Below, piece after piece: positions 47,061 to 59,242 of a stretch of DNA of 64,000 bases. Within the stretch, counting starts at the first letter, position 1, and each line of letters starts with the position of its first letter. The notes under the pieces are model-generated. The model was not told where the DNA came from and ran no database searches. It saw nothing but the letters and a program-made list of their open reading frames with translations. The position numbers and the translations under genes are program-made. Location: the NCBI RefSeq assembly GCF_023065955.2, contig NW_026622841.1, positions 21,201,501 to 21,265,500 on the forward strand. The letters run 5' to 3'. Origin of the DNA: Ursus arctos (lineage: Eukaryota > Chordata > Mammalia > Carnivora > Ursidae).

Positions 47061-48525
47061 GAAGCCAGAAGACCAATAAAGGATTCTTAGAATTTGTTAT
47101 AGCACATTTCTGCCAGTATGTCCCTCCGAGAATTATCATTTCCCTTCTTTATTTTTTCCAGATTTTTGTTTTAGCTTCATTTTCACTGGCAAAATTACAG
47201 ACTTCTAGGTAGTTGGCTAAAGAAAAGTTGCTCCAACATGGCATTGTGAAACAAATCTAGTGAGAATGTCTGGTGGGTGCCAGCCATACTCACCTGGTGT
47301 GTGATCTTATAAGAAACATCCATGTGGGTAATTAGTTGAACCTCAGAAGGATGTAACAGAAGTATGAAATGAAAAGGAAAATCGTACAGGCAAATTACAC
47401 AGTTTGTCGGTCCTGCTCTACAAGAATGGCAGCACACAATGAACTCATCCCCTAGGCAAAAAGTCGTCAAGGAGACATGCCATCAGTAAGTGTTGCTCAG
47501 AATCCCCCCAGAGGTCTGTCCACTATAAATGCTCTGAAGGACTGGTACACTTCCCAATCCTTGAAGACTAATTAGACATAAGGCTTGGAACCAGGTGGTT
47601 ATTTGGGGTTTCCTATAATCTATGGGAGATCAAGAGCCAGTTTGAATGCTGTTCTATCATAATCTCACCAAGCAGCCTTGCTGGACTCCTGGTCTTCAAA
47701 TCCATGTAATAATTCAGGATTCCCAATCCATCTTTCTTAAAAAAAATATTGCTTGGACCTCCGATAGCCTACATGGTGCCTTTATAAGAATTGGGAAAGA
47801 GTGATCTTTGATCTTTGAAGGCATGAAGTTTAAAAAGGTGCTCCATAGGATTGGCCAGCATTCCAGAGTTGGATTTCAGCTCCACACCCCAACTCTTCTC
47901 TGGAGATTGTTCTCAGATATGAATTACACCATGTACCATCCGCCCTGCTCCTCCTGATTTCATTATCAGCAATCGGACAAGCATGATTCAGCCCCTCCAT
48001 GTCTTTTGTTGACTTCAACGTCAATAGAGGTGGATTCTGGAAGCATTCATCTAGGTAGCATTAATAGCTTTTCTTTCATTCATCTGAGTTATTACAGAAT
48101 ATCTATTTCTCAGCACAAGATTAAATAATGAAGAAAGCTTTACCACCTTTTCCTTAAACTTGCATGATCTTGTCTTCTTGGATATAGATCCTTCATAAAA
48201 TCTAATCAAATTATATTGAATATAAATGCCATTATTCTACATGAAAGTTAGAATAGAATCCATTTTTACAGAAAGAGCTATATAGCAACACTTGGATAGT
48301 GGTGGTTACCTTTCCTCTTAGGTTTACTGTCATATCTTTGATGACTGAATCTGGTCTCTTACCTGTATAGATATATTAAGCCAAGTGGAAACTCATATTT
48401 ATAATGAAGATCAATTAGGGGTTGTTTGCTTATTTTATTATAAGATTTTCATATAGTATTTTAATGGAATTTTTTAATGGATAAACTTCCAATATAGAAA
48501 AGTGTTTGTTAGAAATCAAAAACTG
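47061..48525. other. Intronic sequence without recognised elements
   Basis: No transposon, exon or RNA gene recognised. Confidence 0.5.
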
Positions 48526-48531
48526 AAAATA

Positions 48532-48863
48532 CGGTTGACTCATGAACAGCGCAGGGGTTAAGGGTGCCAATCCCCCTGGGCAGTCAAAAATTTGACTATA
48601 ATATTGACTTCCCAAAAACTTAACTACTAATAGTCTACTGTTTGCTGAGAGTCTTATCAATAGCATAAACAGTCGATTAACAAGTATTTTGTATATGTAT
48701 CATATACTGCATTCATACAATAAAGTAAGCTAGAGAAAAGAAAATGTTATTAAGAAAATCATAAGGAAAACATTTTAAAGTACTACACTGCATTTATGAA
48801 AAAAAAGCCCTGCATGTAAGTGGACCTGTGCAATTCAAATCTATGTTGTTCAAGGGTCAACTG
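48532..48863. mobile_element. Pogo/Tigger-type MITE, copy 1
   Basis: Ends are inverted: cggttgactcatgaacagcg at the left and gttgttcaagggtcaactg at the right, with TA on each side (48530-48531, 48864-48865). The TIR cagttgacccttgaacaac is typical of mammalian Tigger-derived MITEs. The subfamily is not assigned. Confidence 0.85.
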
Positions 48864-49814
48864 TATAAACAAAAATAATATAGCATTTTAACCTATTAAT
48901 GTTGCAAAGATTTCAAAATGATGACTAACAATGCTTCTGAAAGTATGAATTGATATACTACCATTGAAAAGTAATTTGGCAATGTGCATCATAACAATTT
49001 GATCCAAGAACTCTGCTTCTAGGAATCTATCCATAAATATATGAAGAAAAGAGTTAGATATATAAAACAATTCAGTACATCATTGTTTAAAATAGTGAAT
49101 GATAGAAAATGGGCTAATTTTACAACTGATGATTGCATAGGCAAATTATTGCATACCCACTGTACTAAAAATTACACAACCATGTAAAATTATATTAATA
49201 CACATTCTTAAAAGTGAGAGAAAATTATTTTTCTTTTTTTCTAAAATAAGCATATCTTAAATATGCAAAAGGAAATTTTGCTAATGATTCTAATGCTCTA
49301 TTCAGTGTATTATATTCAATTGCAAGTGACTCTTCAAGAACATATTGATTTCATGAAGAGATGTTTCTCTTGACAGGCTTTGACCATAACTTTATTTTCA
49401 TTCCCTACTTTGCAGATAAAGTTCTTATTATAAATCCTGAGATTGGTTTGTAATCAATAGTAATGAATAATTTTACAGAATCCAGGCTTAGGCTTTCCAT
49501 CAAGTTTAATCTCATTATGCATGGCTAATGAATGGTCACAACACTCATGAAAGTTGATTATGAATGTGCCTGATACTTGTTGGGCCAACTTGTAAATTGT
49601 ACTTAATTCAAAGCAGGCAAATAACCGAAATAACAAAAAAGCAAGCTCTTAGAGTTGTATGATATTTTGTTTTATATCATGTCATTGTTACCATCCCTTC
49701 CCTACTTTGTCTAGGTTCTCCTGATAACCCTGCCATGAACCCCTTCCACCACTGATTATATCACCTTATGGAGATTTCCAAATTATTCACTCATTCACTC
49801 AGTCAGTTAGTCAA

Positions 49815-50449
49815 TGTGATGATTAATTTCATATATGAACCTGGCTGGGCTGCAGGGTGCCAGTGTATTTGGTTAAAAGATACTCTGGGTGGGGGCGCCT
49901 GGGTGGCACAGCGGTTAAGCGTCTGCCTTCGGCTCAGGGCATGATCCCGGCATTCTGGGATCGAGCCCCACATCAGGCTCCTCCTCTATGAGCCTGCTTC
50001 TTCCTCTCCCACTCCCCCTGCTTGTGTTCCCTCTCTCCCTGTCTCTGTTAAATAAATAAATAAAATCTTAAAAAAAAAAAAAAAAAGATACTCTGGGTGT
50101 ATCTCTGAGGATATTTCTGGATGAGTTAACATTTGAATCAGTAGACTGAGTAACAGATTGCCCTCCCCAGTGTGAGTGGGCCTCATCCAATCCACTGAAG
50201 GTCTTGATAGAACAAAAAGGTGGAGTAAGAGAGGATTTACTCTCTGCCTGTCTTCAAGCTGAACATAAGTTTCCTCATGCCTTTGAACTGAGACTCAGAC
50301 TGGAACTTACACCATCTTCTCTACTGGTTCTCAGATTTTTGGACTCAAGAACACACACCATTGGCTTTCCTAAGTCTCTAGTTTGCCACGTACAGGTCCT
50401 TGGAATTCTCAGCCTCCTTAATCACATGAGCCAATTCCTTACAGTAAAC
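49815..50449 (+). mobile_element. LTR-like repeat split by a CanSINE
   Basis: Left part: 'tgtgatgattaatttcatatatgaacctggctgggctgcagggtgccagtgtatttggtt'. Right part: 'gatgagttaacatttgaatcagtagactgagtaacagattgccctcccc', 'gtgggcctcatccaatcc', 'cctccttaatcacatgagccaattccttacagtaaaca'. This is a familiar old mammalian interspersed repeat with a TG…CA outline. LTR versus MITE class is uncertain. Confidence 0.7.
49892..50082 (+). mobile_element. Young CanSINE with exact target duplication
   Basis: Near-consensus copy starting gggggcgcctgggtggcacag; tail 'taaataaataaataaaatctt' plus A's. Exact 17-bp duplication aaaagatactctgggtg at 49875-49891 and 50083-50099. Confidence 0.97.
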
Positions 50450-50456
50450 AGACGAA

Positions 50457-50798
50457 CAGATGACCCTTGAAGAACATGGAGGTTAGGGGTACCAACTGCC
50501 TGCATAATCAAAAATTCATGTATAACTTTTGATTCCTCCAAACTTAACTACTAATAGACTACTGTTGACCAAAAGCCTTACTGATAACATAAATAGGTAA
50601 TTAACACATATTTTGTATCTTATATGTATTATATAGTATAGTCTTACAATAAAGTAAGCTGTAGAAAAGAAAATGTTATTAAGAAAATCATAAGGAAAAT
50701 AAAGTACATTTACAGTACTGTACTGCATTTATAAAATAAAAAAAATCTGTGCATAAATGAACCCACAGAGTTCAAACCTATGATGTTCAAAAGTCATA
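50457..50798. mobile_element. Pogo/Tigger-type MITE, copy 2
   Basis: Same element as 48532-48863, same orientation. Left end cagatgacccttgaagaacatgg; interior shares 'acttaactactaatag', 'acaataaagtaagct' and 'gaaaagaaaatgttattaagaaaatcataaggaaaa'; the right end is decayed. Confidence 0.85.
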
Positions 50799-50839
50799 TA
50801 TGCTACTGGTTCTTTTTCTCTGGAAAACTCAAACTAATA

Positions 50840-51190
50840 TAATCTGTCAACATTCACTGGACACCTAATGTGTGGCAGGCATCATCCTAATTGTCTAAGG
50901 CATACAATGACAAAATTAACAATTAATACTAGCTTCTTTCCTCAAACAGCTCACAGTCTGGTTGGAAAAGCAAATACACAAGAATGATATTATCTAAATA
51001 CACTGCATTGTGGGAGCAGAGAAGAAATAATTCCTGGTGATGTCTGTTGGAAAAGGAATAATAAGCAATGAGACCCAGAAATGGTGGAATAAGAGCTGGG
51101 TCTTGAATAATGAATGGGTATTCAATAGGTGCCCAAGATCCAAAAGGACATTTTCAATAGAAGAACAAGGTGGGGAAAAGAAACAAAACA
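50840..51190 (-). repeat. L2-related fragment, reverse orientation
   Basis: 'cattcactggacacctaatgtgtggcaggcatcatcctaattg', 'ttcctcaaacagctcacagtctgg', 'agagctgggtcttgaataatgaatggg'. Reverse complement of L2-like 3' text, then the same ancient repeat as 3440-4215. Confidence 0.6.
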
Positions 51191-51354
51191 AAACAAGAAA
51201 TGGTTAATCTGAAGACTATAACATTTTTTAGTTATGGTAAATAACTCCACAGATAATGGAAAAAACACTAAGGCATCTCTATAACTGCTTTTTTCTACCA
51301 TATATGAGAGACTGGTATCAAAGTCAGCTTCTTTAACTTTATCATAGATGATGT

Positions 51355-51470
51355 GTATTTGACTACAGAGTTACTATAAGCTCCATGAGGACAGAAGCAG
51401 TAACTCCTATAACTTAGTATTACTCCCCTGGTACAAATAGCATTCAATAAACGTTGACTAATCTCCATAT
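51355..51470 (+). repeat. L2 3' end
   Basis: 'ctataagctccatgaggacagaagcagtaactcc', 'acaaatagcattcaataaacgttgac'. Sense L2 terminus. Confidence 0.75.
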
Positions 51471-51479
51471 TAATGAACA

Positions 51480-52510
51480 AAAAATTGATAACATATTTGT
51501 GTGCTATGTTAACACACTATATCATGTTATATAACAAATTACACTATTTTATATTTATATTAATATACAGTTACTATTTGGGTAATAATCTTCTGGAAAT
51601 TCAGAAGAGAAAAATGAGATTCACATTCAGCATATTTCATGAGTGAAACATGACAAAGCCCCAATAACAGTGAATAAGCAGAAAAACTCAGCAAGGGATT
51701 ATTCTATGTTTGAAAGATTATTGAAATAAGAATCTATTGGGTTATGATTGTTTCAAACTTTCAACTGAGCATATTATCTAAAGGATTAAATTACCATCTA
51801 CTTATTCATCTATTAACTCAAATGCTTGTTTTTGTTAGTACCAGTAGCACTTAGTGAGTACATATTAGACACTTTATTAGGTATAGTAATATAAAGTATA
51901 ACCTTTACATGGATGTAAAGGGCCTTGCTGAAGTTCTATGCCGATATGTTGTATTCTCTGTCTGGTAGGACCACCCACCTCTCAGTAAAAATGATTGGTT
52001 TTTTTCCCGTCAAAAATACATAGCTGAGTCCTATATTTAGAACTTGTAGACACAGACCAAAGAAAGGAGAAATGAAAATGGAATAAGTTTTCAATTCAAC
52101 TAGGCAGCAGAGAGAGTAGTGTTAGCTCATTACCTTTATTTCAGTACATAATTGATTAAAATTAATTTGATAATAGCTAAGATTCACATCAAATATATCA
52201 AAATGATTCATTTTTTCTCTCATAATTTAATATCTTTGTTTTTCCTCCCCACCAAATCCATCAGTAACATGAGAATCAAGAAATCCCAGCAAAAATAAGA
52301 ATTTAGATTAAAGACTTCTGGTAAATTTATGTAATTTTCATTTTGATTTGGAAGTACCTACTGGGAGAAAATTGGAGCTGGTGAAATGACTTCACGTGCT
52401 GGGCATTTGCACAACGAAAATGCAAAGCCAGGGTATTTCAGCTTAACTGCTGAGCTTGTGTGATTTTCTACCTTTTGTACTGAGACCCTGAGCAAATAAA
52501 AACTTTTTAA
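51480..52510. other. AT-rich intronic sequence
   Basis: No gene or named repeat. 52330-52500 is of higher complexity ('cttcacgtgctgggcatttgcacaacgaaaatgc'). Confidence 0.5.
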
Positions 52511-52512
52511 AG

Positions 52513-52645
52513 AGATGCCTTGGTGGCTCAGTCAGTTAAGTCCTGGGATCCAGTCCCACATCTGGCTGCTTGCTCAGCAGGGAGCCAGCTGCTCCCCCTG
52601 CTTGTGTACTCGCTCTCTCTCTCTGACAAAATAAATAAATAAAAT
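52513..52645 (+). mobile_element. CanSINE, internally deleted
   Basis: 'gatgccttggtggctcagtcagttaag', then directly 'tcctgggatccagtcccacatctgg' and 'ctctctctctctgacaaaataaataaataaaatc'. About 70 bp of the head/body is missing. Confidence 0.9.
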
Positions 52646-52648
52646 CTT

Positions 52649-52848
52649 GGGGCGCCTGGGTGGCACAGCGGTTAAGCATCTGCCTTCGGCTCGGGGCGTG
52701 ATCCTGGCGTTGTGGGATCGAGCCCCACATCAGGCTCCTCCGCTATGAGCCTGCTTCTTCCTCTCCCACTCCCCCTGCTGTGTTCCCTCTCTCACTGGCT
52801 GTCTCTATCTCTGTCGAATAGATAAATAAAATCTTAAAAAAAAAAAAA
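52649..52848 (+). mobile_element. Young CanSINE inserted in another's tail
   Basis: Complete copy 'ggggcgcctgggtggcacagcggttaagcatctgccttcgg' to 'gtcgaatagataaataaaatctt' and A15-17. It starts at the 'aaaatctt' tail of the preceding SINE. Confidence 0.95.
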
Positions 52849-52946
52849 AAATTAAAGAATTACCAATTTTTTTGGTAGCTTGGGCCAGAGTCACCAAATA
52901 TATCTGATATAATGAGTCACTCAAAAGGAAGAACAAAAAAGGTTGT

Positions 52947-53387
52947 TTGACACCTACATTCATAGTTTGGGATGTGTCTCAGACTCACCTGAACCAAAGC
53001 CCACCACAAGAGTCTGAAATACTCATTTACTCAGACTTATCTGTTTCGTACTTACTCCCCAGCAATCACTTGACTGTAGGAGAATTTCAGCAAATGAGAG
53101 AATGGCAAATCACCCTTCCTGATAATCTTGTAGTCGTGAACTCATTCTCCTGGTCCCAAATGTATCATATGTTACTTGGACTAAGGAGAAAGATGAAAAA
53201 AGGAGGCAAGCCTGAGCAGTCACAGACATGTGTCCCTCCTGGTTCTAAGAGGGCCAGAAGTGGGGTACGGGTGTGTGCGGTAGGAAACAGAATATTCCTC
53301 CAGAATAGCTTTAAGCCTCAAGTATTAGCATCCTTGAACAGCTTTTATAGAATCAGCAACAAAATTTCTTCTAAGCTTGTATATTGA
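52947..53387 (+). other. Longest open frame of the window, unrecognised
   Basis: An open frame of 146 codons that begins on TTG, not ATG. It shows no signal peptide, membrane segment, known motif or family likeness, and no Kozak context. Stop-free stretches of this size occur by chance in 64 kb of six-frame reading. I do not call it a gene. Confidence 0.2.
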
Positions 53388-53479
53388 TCTTGCCAGTTCT
53401 TATGAACTACGAATGTAAATAAGCATTAAAGTACTAAGAAGTATTTCTTGAAGAAACAAAACCAAAAACCTGGTTGTTT

Positions 53480-54480
53480 AATAGATCATGAGCTCTGAAG
53501 AGCACTGAGCAACGGGGAGCCCAGCAAGAGATCAGACTGGAGATGTAGGCACGGGTAGGCAATTCAGATGCCTTATACCATCTCAGTAGGTTTGGACTTC
53601 GTTTCAACTACATTGAGAAATGATTAAGAGATTCTGAGCAAGGAAAATACATGATTGGGTTTACATTTTTTGAAGATCATTCTGGCTGTTGTGCAGAGAA
53701 TATTTGTGGGGTGTCAGTTGTTCGTGAAAGCAAGGACGAAACAGGAATCTTAGAACATAACGGTAGTCTACGTGAAAGGAAGTATGGCTTATGTTGGGAA
53801 AGGCGGAGTCCAGCGTTCAGTCTCTAGACCCTACCCAGCTGTATAAGAATGGTCCTAGGACCTTGAACACTTCCTTACCAAGAGACAAAGAGCCCACACA
53901 GCTTGTACTGAGTTTACAACCTAGAATGAGGATAGTTTTCTCTGTTTCAGGCTCAAGGAGTATTCCATTGTTCTGCTTAAGTGTGTACGTCAGTGGCGCT
54001 CAGACACGCTCACAGCAAAGTGTATCGAAGACTCCACAGAGGAGGGATTAGGGCCCTTCTGCTGCTGTGCAGAAGGGGTGAGAGTAGACCACCTGCCCTG
54101 CATCAGCTGCCAGGGAACTCACAAGCTGTGGCGTCTGACACCCACTACCGGAGCTGACCTTACTCTGTCTCTTCTCTAGGCGAGCAAAGCATTGTTCTAA
54201 CCAGCGCTTGACTGTGATGTGTTCCTTGGCAATTCTGATACCAAGATACAGTGGACAGATGTGCCCAGAGACCTCCACTGGGGTTGATAACCAGAGCACA
54301 GTGTTCTGCTCCACAGCTTGGGCAAATGAGGTAACAGTGAAAATGAAGAAAAAGAGAGAGCAGGTATACTTTGAGGCATAATTAAAAGGACCTGTTGAAG
54401 GCTGAGTGTGGTTTGTGAAGGAAAGGGATAAGTCAAGAATGAGCCCAGATTTCATAAAATATTTAGGTTGTGACATAAGG
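53480..54480 (-). repeat. Ancient L2-related repeat, interrupted
   Basis: Left part 53560-53720: 'ggtttggacttcgtttcaactacattgagaaatg', 'gaagatcattctggctgttgtgcagagaatat'. Right part 54350-54480: 'gagtgtggtttgtgaaggaaagggataagtcaagaatgagccc'. Both belong to the repeat of 3440-4215. The middle, about 53760-54330, does not look like it. Confidence 0.5.
54054..54077. repeat. Short perfect hairpin
   Basis: cccttctgc and gcagaaggg are exact inverted 9-mers around a 6-nt loop. Too short to assign a role. Confidence 0.75.
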
Positions 54481-54489
54481 GATTTTGCT

Positions 54490-55600
54490 TGGGTTAAAGT
54501 GGGGTCAGATGTGGTGGTTTGGAAGAAAGTAACAACAACAACAAAAAGATACTTGAATAAGAGATGTGGTACTAAACACTGAACCAGAGTAAGAGATCAG
54601 CTAAGTTATTGGATCTAAATCTTGTAATCTCAAAAATGAAAGGACTAGAAAATGTGATCATCAAAGTTCTTTGCATATATAAAATTATATAACCTTGTGA
54701 TTCTATGTTTAAACAACCTAATATGTGGCCAGACCTCACATTCCTAAACCAAAATTCAACCAAATTAATCTAATAATCTAATAGTAATAGATATCGGCAA
54801 TCATTGGAGATATCGAGGCAAAATAAAACATTCCTCATCACTTTTCTAAGGAAGCTGCCAATCTAGCAGAAGATGCAGCAGTTACTAGGCTTTTATCATG
54901 AATATTCATAACAGAGGCCTAAACATAAGCTTGGAGATTTATGGTTGAGAGATGCCAATAAAATTTGCCCAAAATTGCAAAAAGTGACCAACTCAAGTTA
55001 ATTTGAATTACCCTTTTTTCCCTCTGTTTATAATCACAAGTAAACTATCTTATATAACTTACTGAGGCTTTTCATTAATTTAGAGTCACTTACCCTAATT
55101 TACTTTGTGTAAATAAAACTCTTGTTCTTAATGACTATCTAAAATACTATTATTTTAAAGTCATATAGCTTTCAATGGACAGAAGATCAAAAGTATAAAT
55201 TTAAAACAGCTAGATTTATCCTAAATTTTGCCAAGTTCTTTCAATTCACTTTCAATTTTACTTTCTTTGAAGTAAACCCTTTTTATGTATTTTACTCTTT
55301 TGGCCTCAGCATTTGAGAATTTGTGACAGTCTTTAGAGTGATTTACAGATATTTCTCCATCAGAATGGTGTCTGAGACACGTATTGGCATTTTACTGTAA
55401 TCTCCATTTGTCCTTTCCAGAAATATGCTATTGAATTGATTCTTAGATCTAAAGCCATCTAGTAAGATGCCATGAAGTCCATCAATCTGATGAAAGATGG
55501 GTGAGGTACATTTTTAAGGCAACGTCTCACCTGTAAATTTACCAAGAATTAACCTGATATAGCTTAAATTTGGGGATCTCAGAACATAGTATTATTTCCC
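54490..55600. other. AT-rich intronic sequence
   Basis: No gene or nameable repeat; one (AAC)n patch at 54532-54543. Confidence 0.5.
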
Positions 55601-55624
55601 AAATGTCTTATCAGATATGTATCA

Positions 55625-55765
55625 TAGGGAATATATTTTTTTATATTTTATATATTTTTTTAGGTTTTTATATTTTATATATTTTATATTTTTATATATT
55701 TTACATTTTTATATAAAAATAAAATTTTTATATTTTATATATTTTATAGTTTTATATTTTTCTTG
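55625..55765. repeat. AT-rich low-complexity tract
   Basis: About 140 bp of degenerate (TATATTTT)n with internal dyad symmetry ('tttttatataaaaataaaattttta'). Only a handful of G/C bases. Confidence 0.9.
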
Positions 55766-55799
55766 GGTTTAGGAGATCATTCACTTCTTATCTTTATCT

Positions 55800-56032
55800 C
55801 CTTAACAACCATATGTCCTATTTTAACTGGTCCTTCCACTGAGCTCCTGAACATGGCTTTGTACTTTCCCATCTACCTCTTCAGTTTTGTTACCTTCTGC
55901 TCTCCATTACTTGTCTGATTTCTTTACTTTTTCACACCTCGTGAGGGCTGAGCCTTGACCGGATTTGTTTATTGCTGTATCCTCAGTGTCTGATACTTAG
56001 TAGGCTCTCAATAAATATTTGTTGAATGCTCA
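55800..56032 (+). repeat. L2 3' end
   Basis: 'ttactttttcacacctcgtgagggctgagccttg', 'tattgctgtatcctcagtgtctgatacttagtaggctctcaataaatatttgttgaatg'. Clear sense L2 terminus. Confidence 0.88.
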
Positions 56033-56039
56033 AGTAAAG

Positions 56040-57230
56040 TATCTGAACCCAACTCAACTCCTAGACCCAAACAAAACTATTTTTCCCTTCTCTTCTCTAA
56101 TATCTCTTTGAATTTATTCTCAGTGGCATTCATTGGTAATTATCAACTATTTATTGGTATTGTTATATTTTCATGCATCCCTTCTTATACCCAATTAAAT
56201 TTTAGATTGCTCAAGGATACATATATTGCTCTATTTTTTTGGTGAACATTCATGGTACAGTGTCATATATACTGAAGACACTGAATAGTACTCTTGTTTT
56301 AAGTCTGATCACATTCAGGAATGATTATTTTTGTTTTGCCCGTTTAGGTAAAGGGTCATCAATTGAGGAAATTCTAAAATAGTTGGCCTCAGTTGATTAA
56401 TTTCATCTTAAATTTTTATGACTGGTACTTTCCATTGCTCTGTATTTTAGTGCTGACTTCAATTTATGGGAAAGTCTCATTATAACAGTGTAGAACTTAT
56501 AACTTGTAATAATTTAGACCTTATAGAATTAGATTATGTATCTATTTAGATTATCTATCTATCCACTTATCTATCATCAATCAAACTTCAAGGAATTTGT
56601 TTATCTTTGAAACAGCTATCAAGAAAAGGTTTTGTAAGGAAATTAATTGTGGAAACAAGATTTATATGTTTTTTTAAGTGCCCACTCCTGATTCTGAAAT
56701 GTAGGACTTGGTTATGCATTTTTCTAACTCACTTATCAATCCTTGTTTTACACTGATGGCTTTGATGTCAATGTCTACATATCTTTCCACAATTATTCTC
56801 TAAGTTTCTTAAAAGTAAGAATAAGACTTCAGTTCTTTGTATTTCCTTCTGTCCAGCACAGTGTCTTTATAGCATGTGGTCAATGACTATTGGCCAATTG
56901 ATTATTGAAAGCCTGATCTTTCATCTGTCTTACTTCTACGGTCTTTCTATCCTCCAATAATTATCTACCATAATTTCCAGAATTTTTAAGTGGTTTCAGG
57001 AGAGGGACAAAAAGATAAACAAATCTTAGACTCATCACTTAAATTTGGAAGAGGCTTTAGAGACAACAAAAATCCAATCATTTTGTTTTATGGAAAAAAT
57101 ATATGAATATACAAGATTATTCAAAATTAACAATTTTATACAAAAATGCAAAGTTGAATATATAAAATTATTATTTTTAACCCATCCCTGATTTTTTTCC
57201 AATTTTTATCTATTAGAGGTTCTCTACAGC
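56040..57230. other. Intronic sequence with an L2 trace
   Basis: 56760-56900 recalls L2 ('ctccagcacagtgtcttta…ggtcaatgac'-like text). The remainder is unrecognised. Confidence 0.45.
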
Positions 57231-57254
57231 TGAATGCATGTCTATATCTGATAT

Positions 57255-57480
57255 ACTGACATATGCATATATGCGTATTTATGTACATGCTTAATAAATT
57301 GCATATATGTTTGTGTATGTGTGTGTCTGTATATATATGTTGCATAGACACAGATACAGATATAGAGAGGTGTGTGTGTGTGTATACTTACATACACACA
57401 ACTATAGTCAAATACACACATATATCCCTCTATATTACATGTGAATTTACATATATGCATGCACACTTAACTTCACATAT
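57255..57480. repeat. Complex TG/CA and TATG low-complexity region
   Basis: Alternating tatgtgtg and catacaca blocks, including 'gtgtgtgtgtgtatacttacatacacacaa', which can pair with itself. Open frames on both strands here are by-products of the repeat. Confidence 0.85.
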
Positions 57481-58000
57481 ATTCCTGCAAAAATGTAAGT
57501 TAATCACTGAAATGAGGAGAGAATGAATTGGGCAAAGCAATCATATTATGATAGTACATTGTTCTTGGTTGTTACAAATCAGTTCTGTCTTAGATAACTG
57601 AAATCACTAACAGTTACATCTCCACTAATCTATACGTATGTATTTGCCCTTTAAAAAGCATATCACTTTCCATACGTGTTCCTTCCCACTAATTTTTCAA
57701 GTTATTAGAATAAAAATCTAAAAAAATTAGCTGATTCCAATTCTATCCTTTAGAGAAATGGCAATAGTCTTATAAATCAGGAACTTATCCATAATACAGA
57801 TTTTTAATATGATTCAGACACATGAGAGAAGATGCCTTATTATTCACACCAAGCTGAACTGCTAATTTTCAGAGACAAATGCACCTGTGGAAAAAGAAAT
57901 CATATCTTTAAATTGTATTATCCACTGACAAGACCACATACTGTTTTGTCCTTGTTGTTAATGCAGAAATCAGAGGGTGTAAATCTCTTCATCTTCCTGT
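57481..58000. other. Intronic sequence without recognised elements
   Basis: Nothing identifiable. Confidence 0.45.
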
Positions 58001-58480
58001 CAGCACTTCTGGCCAGGGTGTTAATGGCCTGCAGCCAGGAAGTTGTATAGGCTTCCAGCCAATCAGCAATGAAACCATTTAATCAGCTTTCCAAACAGGA
58101 AGCACAAGTTGGGGAGGTAGGGGAGCTCAGTGCTAATGCATTTAGATGAAAACATATTTTAAATCTACAATTAAAACAAAGGACAAGAAGTCTTCATCCT
58201 TTGTGATATAAAGTGGGTAGAAAATGTTTCATTTATTAAGGGAAAGGCTAATTTTACTGACTGAAAATGCATTATCAGCATCTTAACAGATTTCTTTTCA
58301 AAGGCTAAACCCAGTCTCCTCCTGCCAAGATGAAATGAGTCTCATGTCTTCAGAAAGGAACATCAGAAAGGTCTCCTGCTTGGAAAAACCAACACATCTA
58401 AGGGCAGATGGTTTGGTCTGGTCTAGAGGCTGTAAACTGCCTAATTCTGAGATAAATTGGATTGAACAGTCACGACCACA
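58000..58480. other. Repeat-free block, candidate conserved element
   Basis: High-complexity sequence with a CCAAT-type 'ccagccaatcagcaatg', paired 'ccaggaag' and 'aacaggaagc' ETS-like cores, 'gtgctaatgcatttag' (Oct/homeodomain-like) and 'ggctaattttactgac'. The regulatory reading is inference. Confidence 0.4.
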
Positions 58481-58489
58481 TTAATAATG

Positions 58490-59240
58490 GTCAGTAACAG
58501 TTGGAGGAGCTATACAATGAGGTTTTGGAAATGCATCTTTTGACATTCTTGGAGAAAAAAAAATTAGGAAGTTGAGATAAACAATTGCCTAAAATATATT
58601 GGGAGAGCCAGCCTCTGGTTTCCACAAAGATTGTATTATAAAAGCATTGGAGATTATATGTTTTAAGCAATTTATTTAAACATTTGTTAATGATGAGAAA
58701 GGAAATGATCATTGTGGACAAGATCTAGAAACAGAAGTTTATACAATTACTGCCTTTAAGTCTTAATTGCACAGTATCAAACTCTGAACATCTTTTCTTT
58801 GCCTTTTGCTGGAACTATCTTTGCAGTTAAAATGATACAGGTTGAGAAAAACACAACCTAAAGCTTTAAGCAGCACAAAGGAAGAAAATAACATGCTTGA
58901 CTCTCCACTTCTACAAATATATATTAATGCTAACTTTAAAATGCTAGGGGAAAAGGTAGTTCAAGGGTAGGTGAGCTTGCATTGATTAAGCCTGGAAGTC
59001 GCAGAGCGAGAACAGGATTTAGATAAAAGCACAGAGAATCTACAAAGTCTCAACTGAATTTTAAACTCAGAGTCAGTTTTGCAAAACCTGTTGCAAATGG
59101 CTGTCTGACTCACAATCTTACTTTTCTTTCATTTAACGTGGGCCTGGCCTCACACACATTTATCATGGCTACTCTGATCTTGTCCTGCTCAGATTGCACT
59201 AGAATAGCCTAGGAGGACATCTTGAAACAAAACATCTCTG
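58490..59240. other. Intronic sequence without recognised elements
   Basis: No nameable repeat or gene. Confidence 0.45.
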
Positions 59241-59242
59241 GC

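Noticed and set aside
52947..53387. 146-codon open frame, longest in the window
   Set aside because: Starts on TTG, has no known domain or exon borders, and lies in intron. Length is within chance for 64 kb read in six frames.
54048..54476. 142-codon reverse open frame
   Set aside because: Overlaps decayed repeat and a second overlapping frame (54197-54436). No family likeness.
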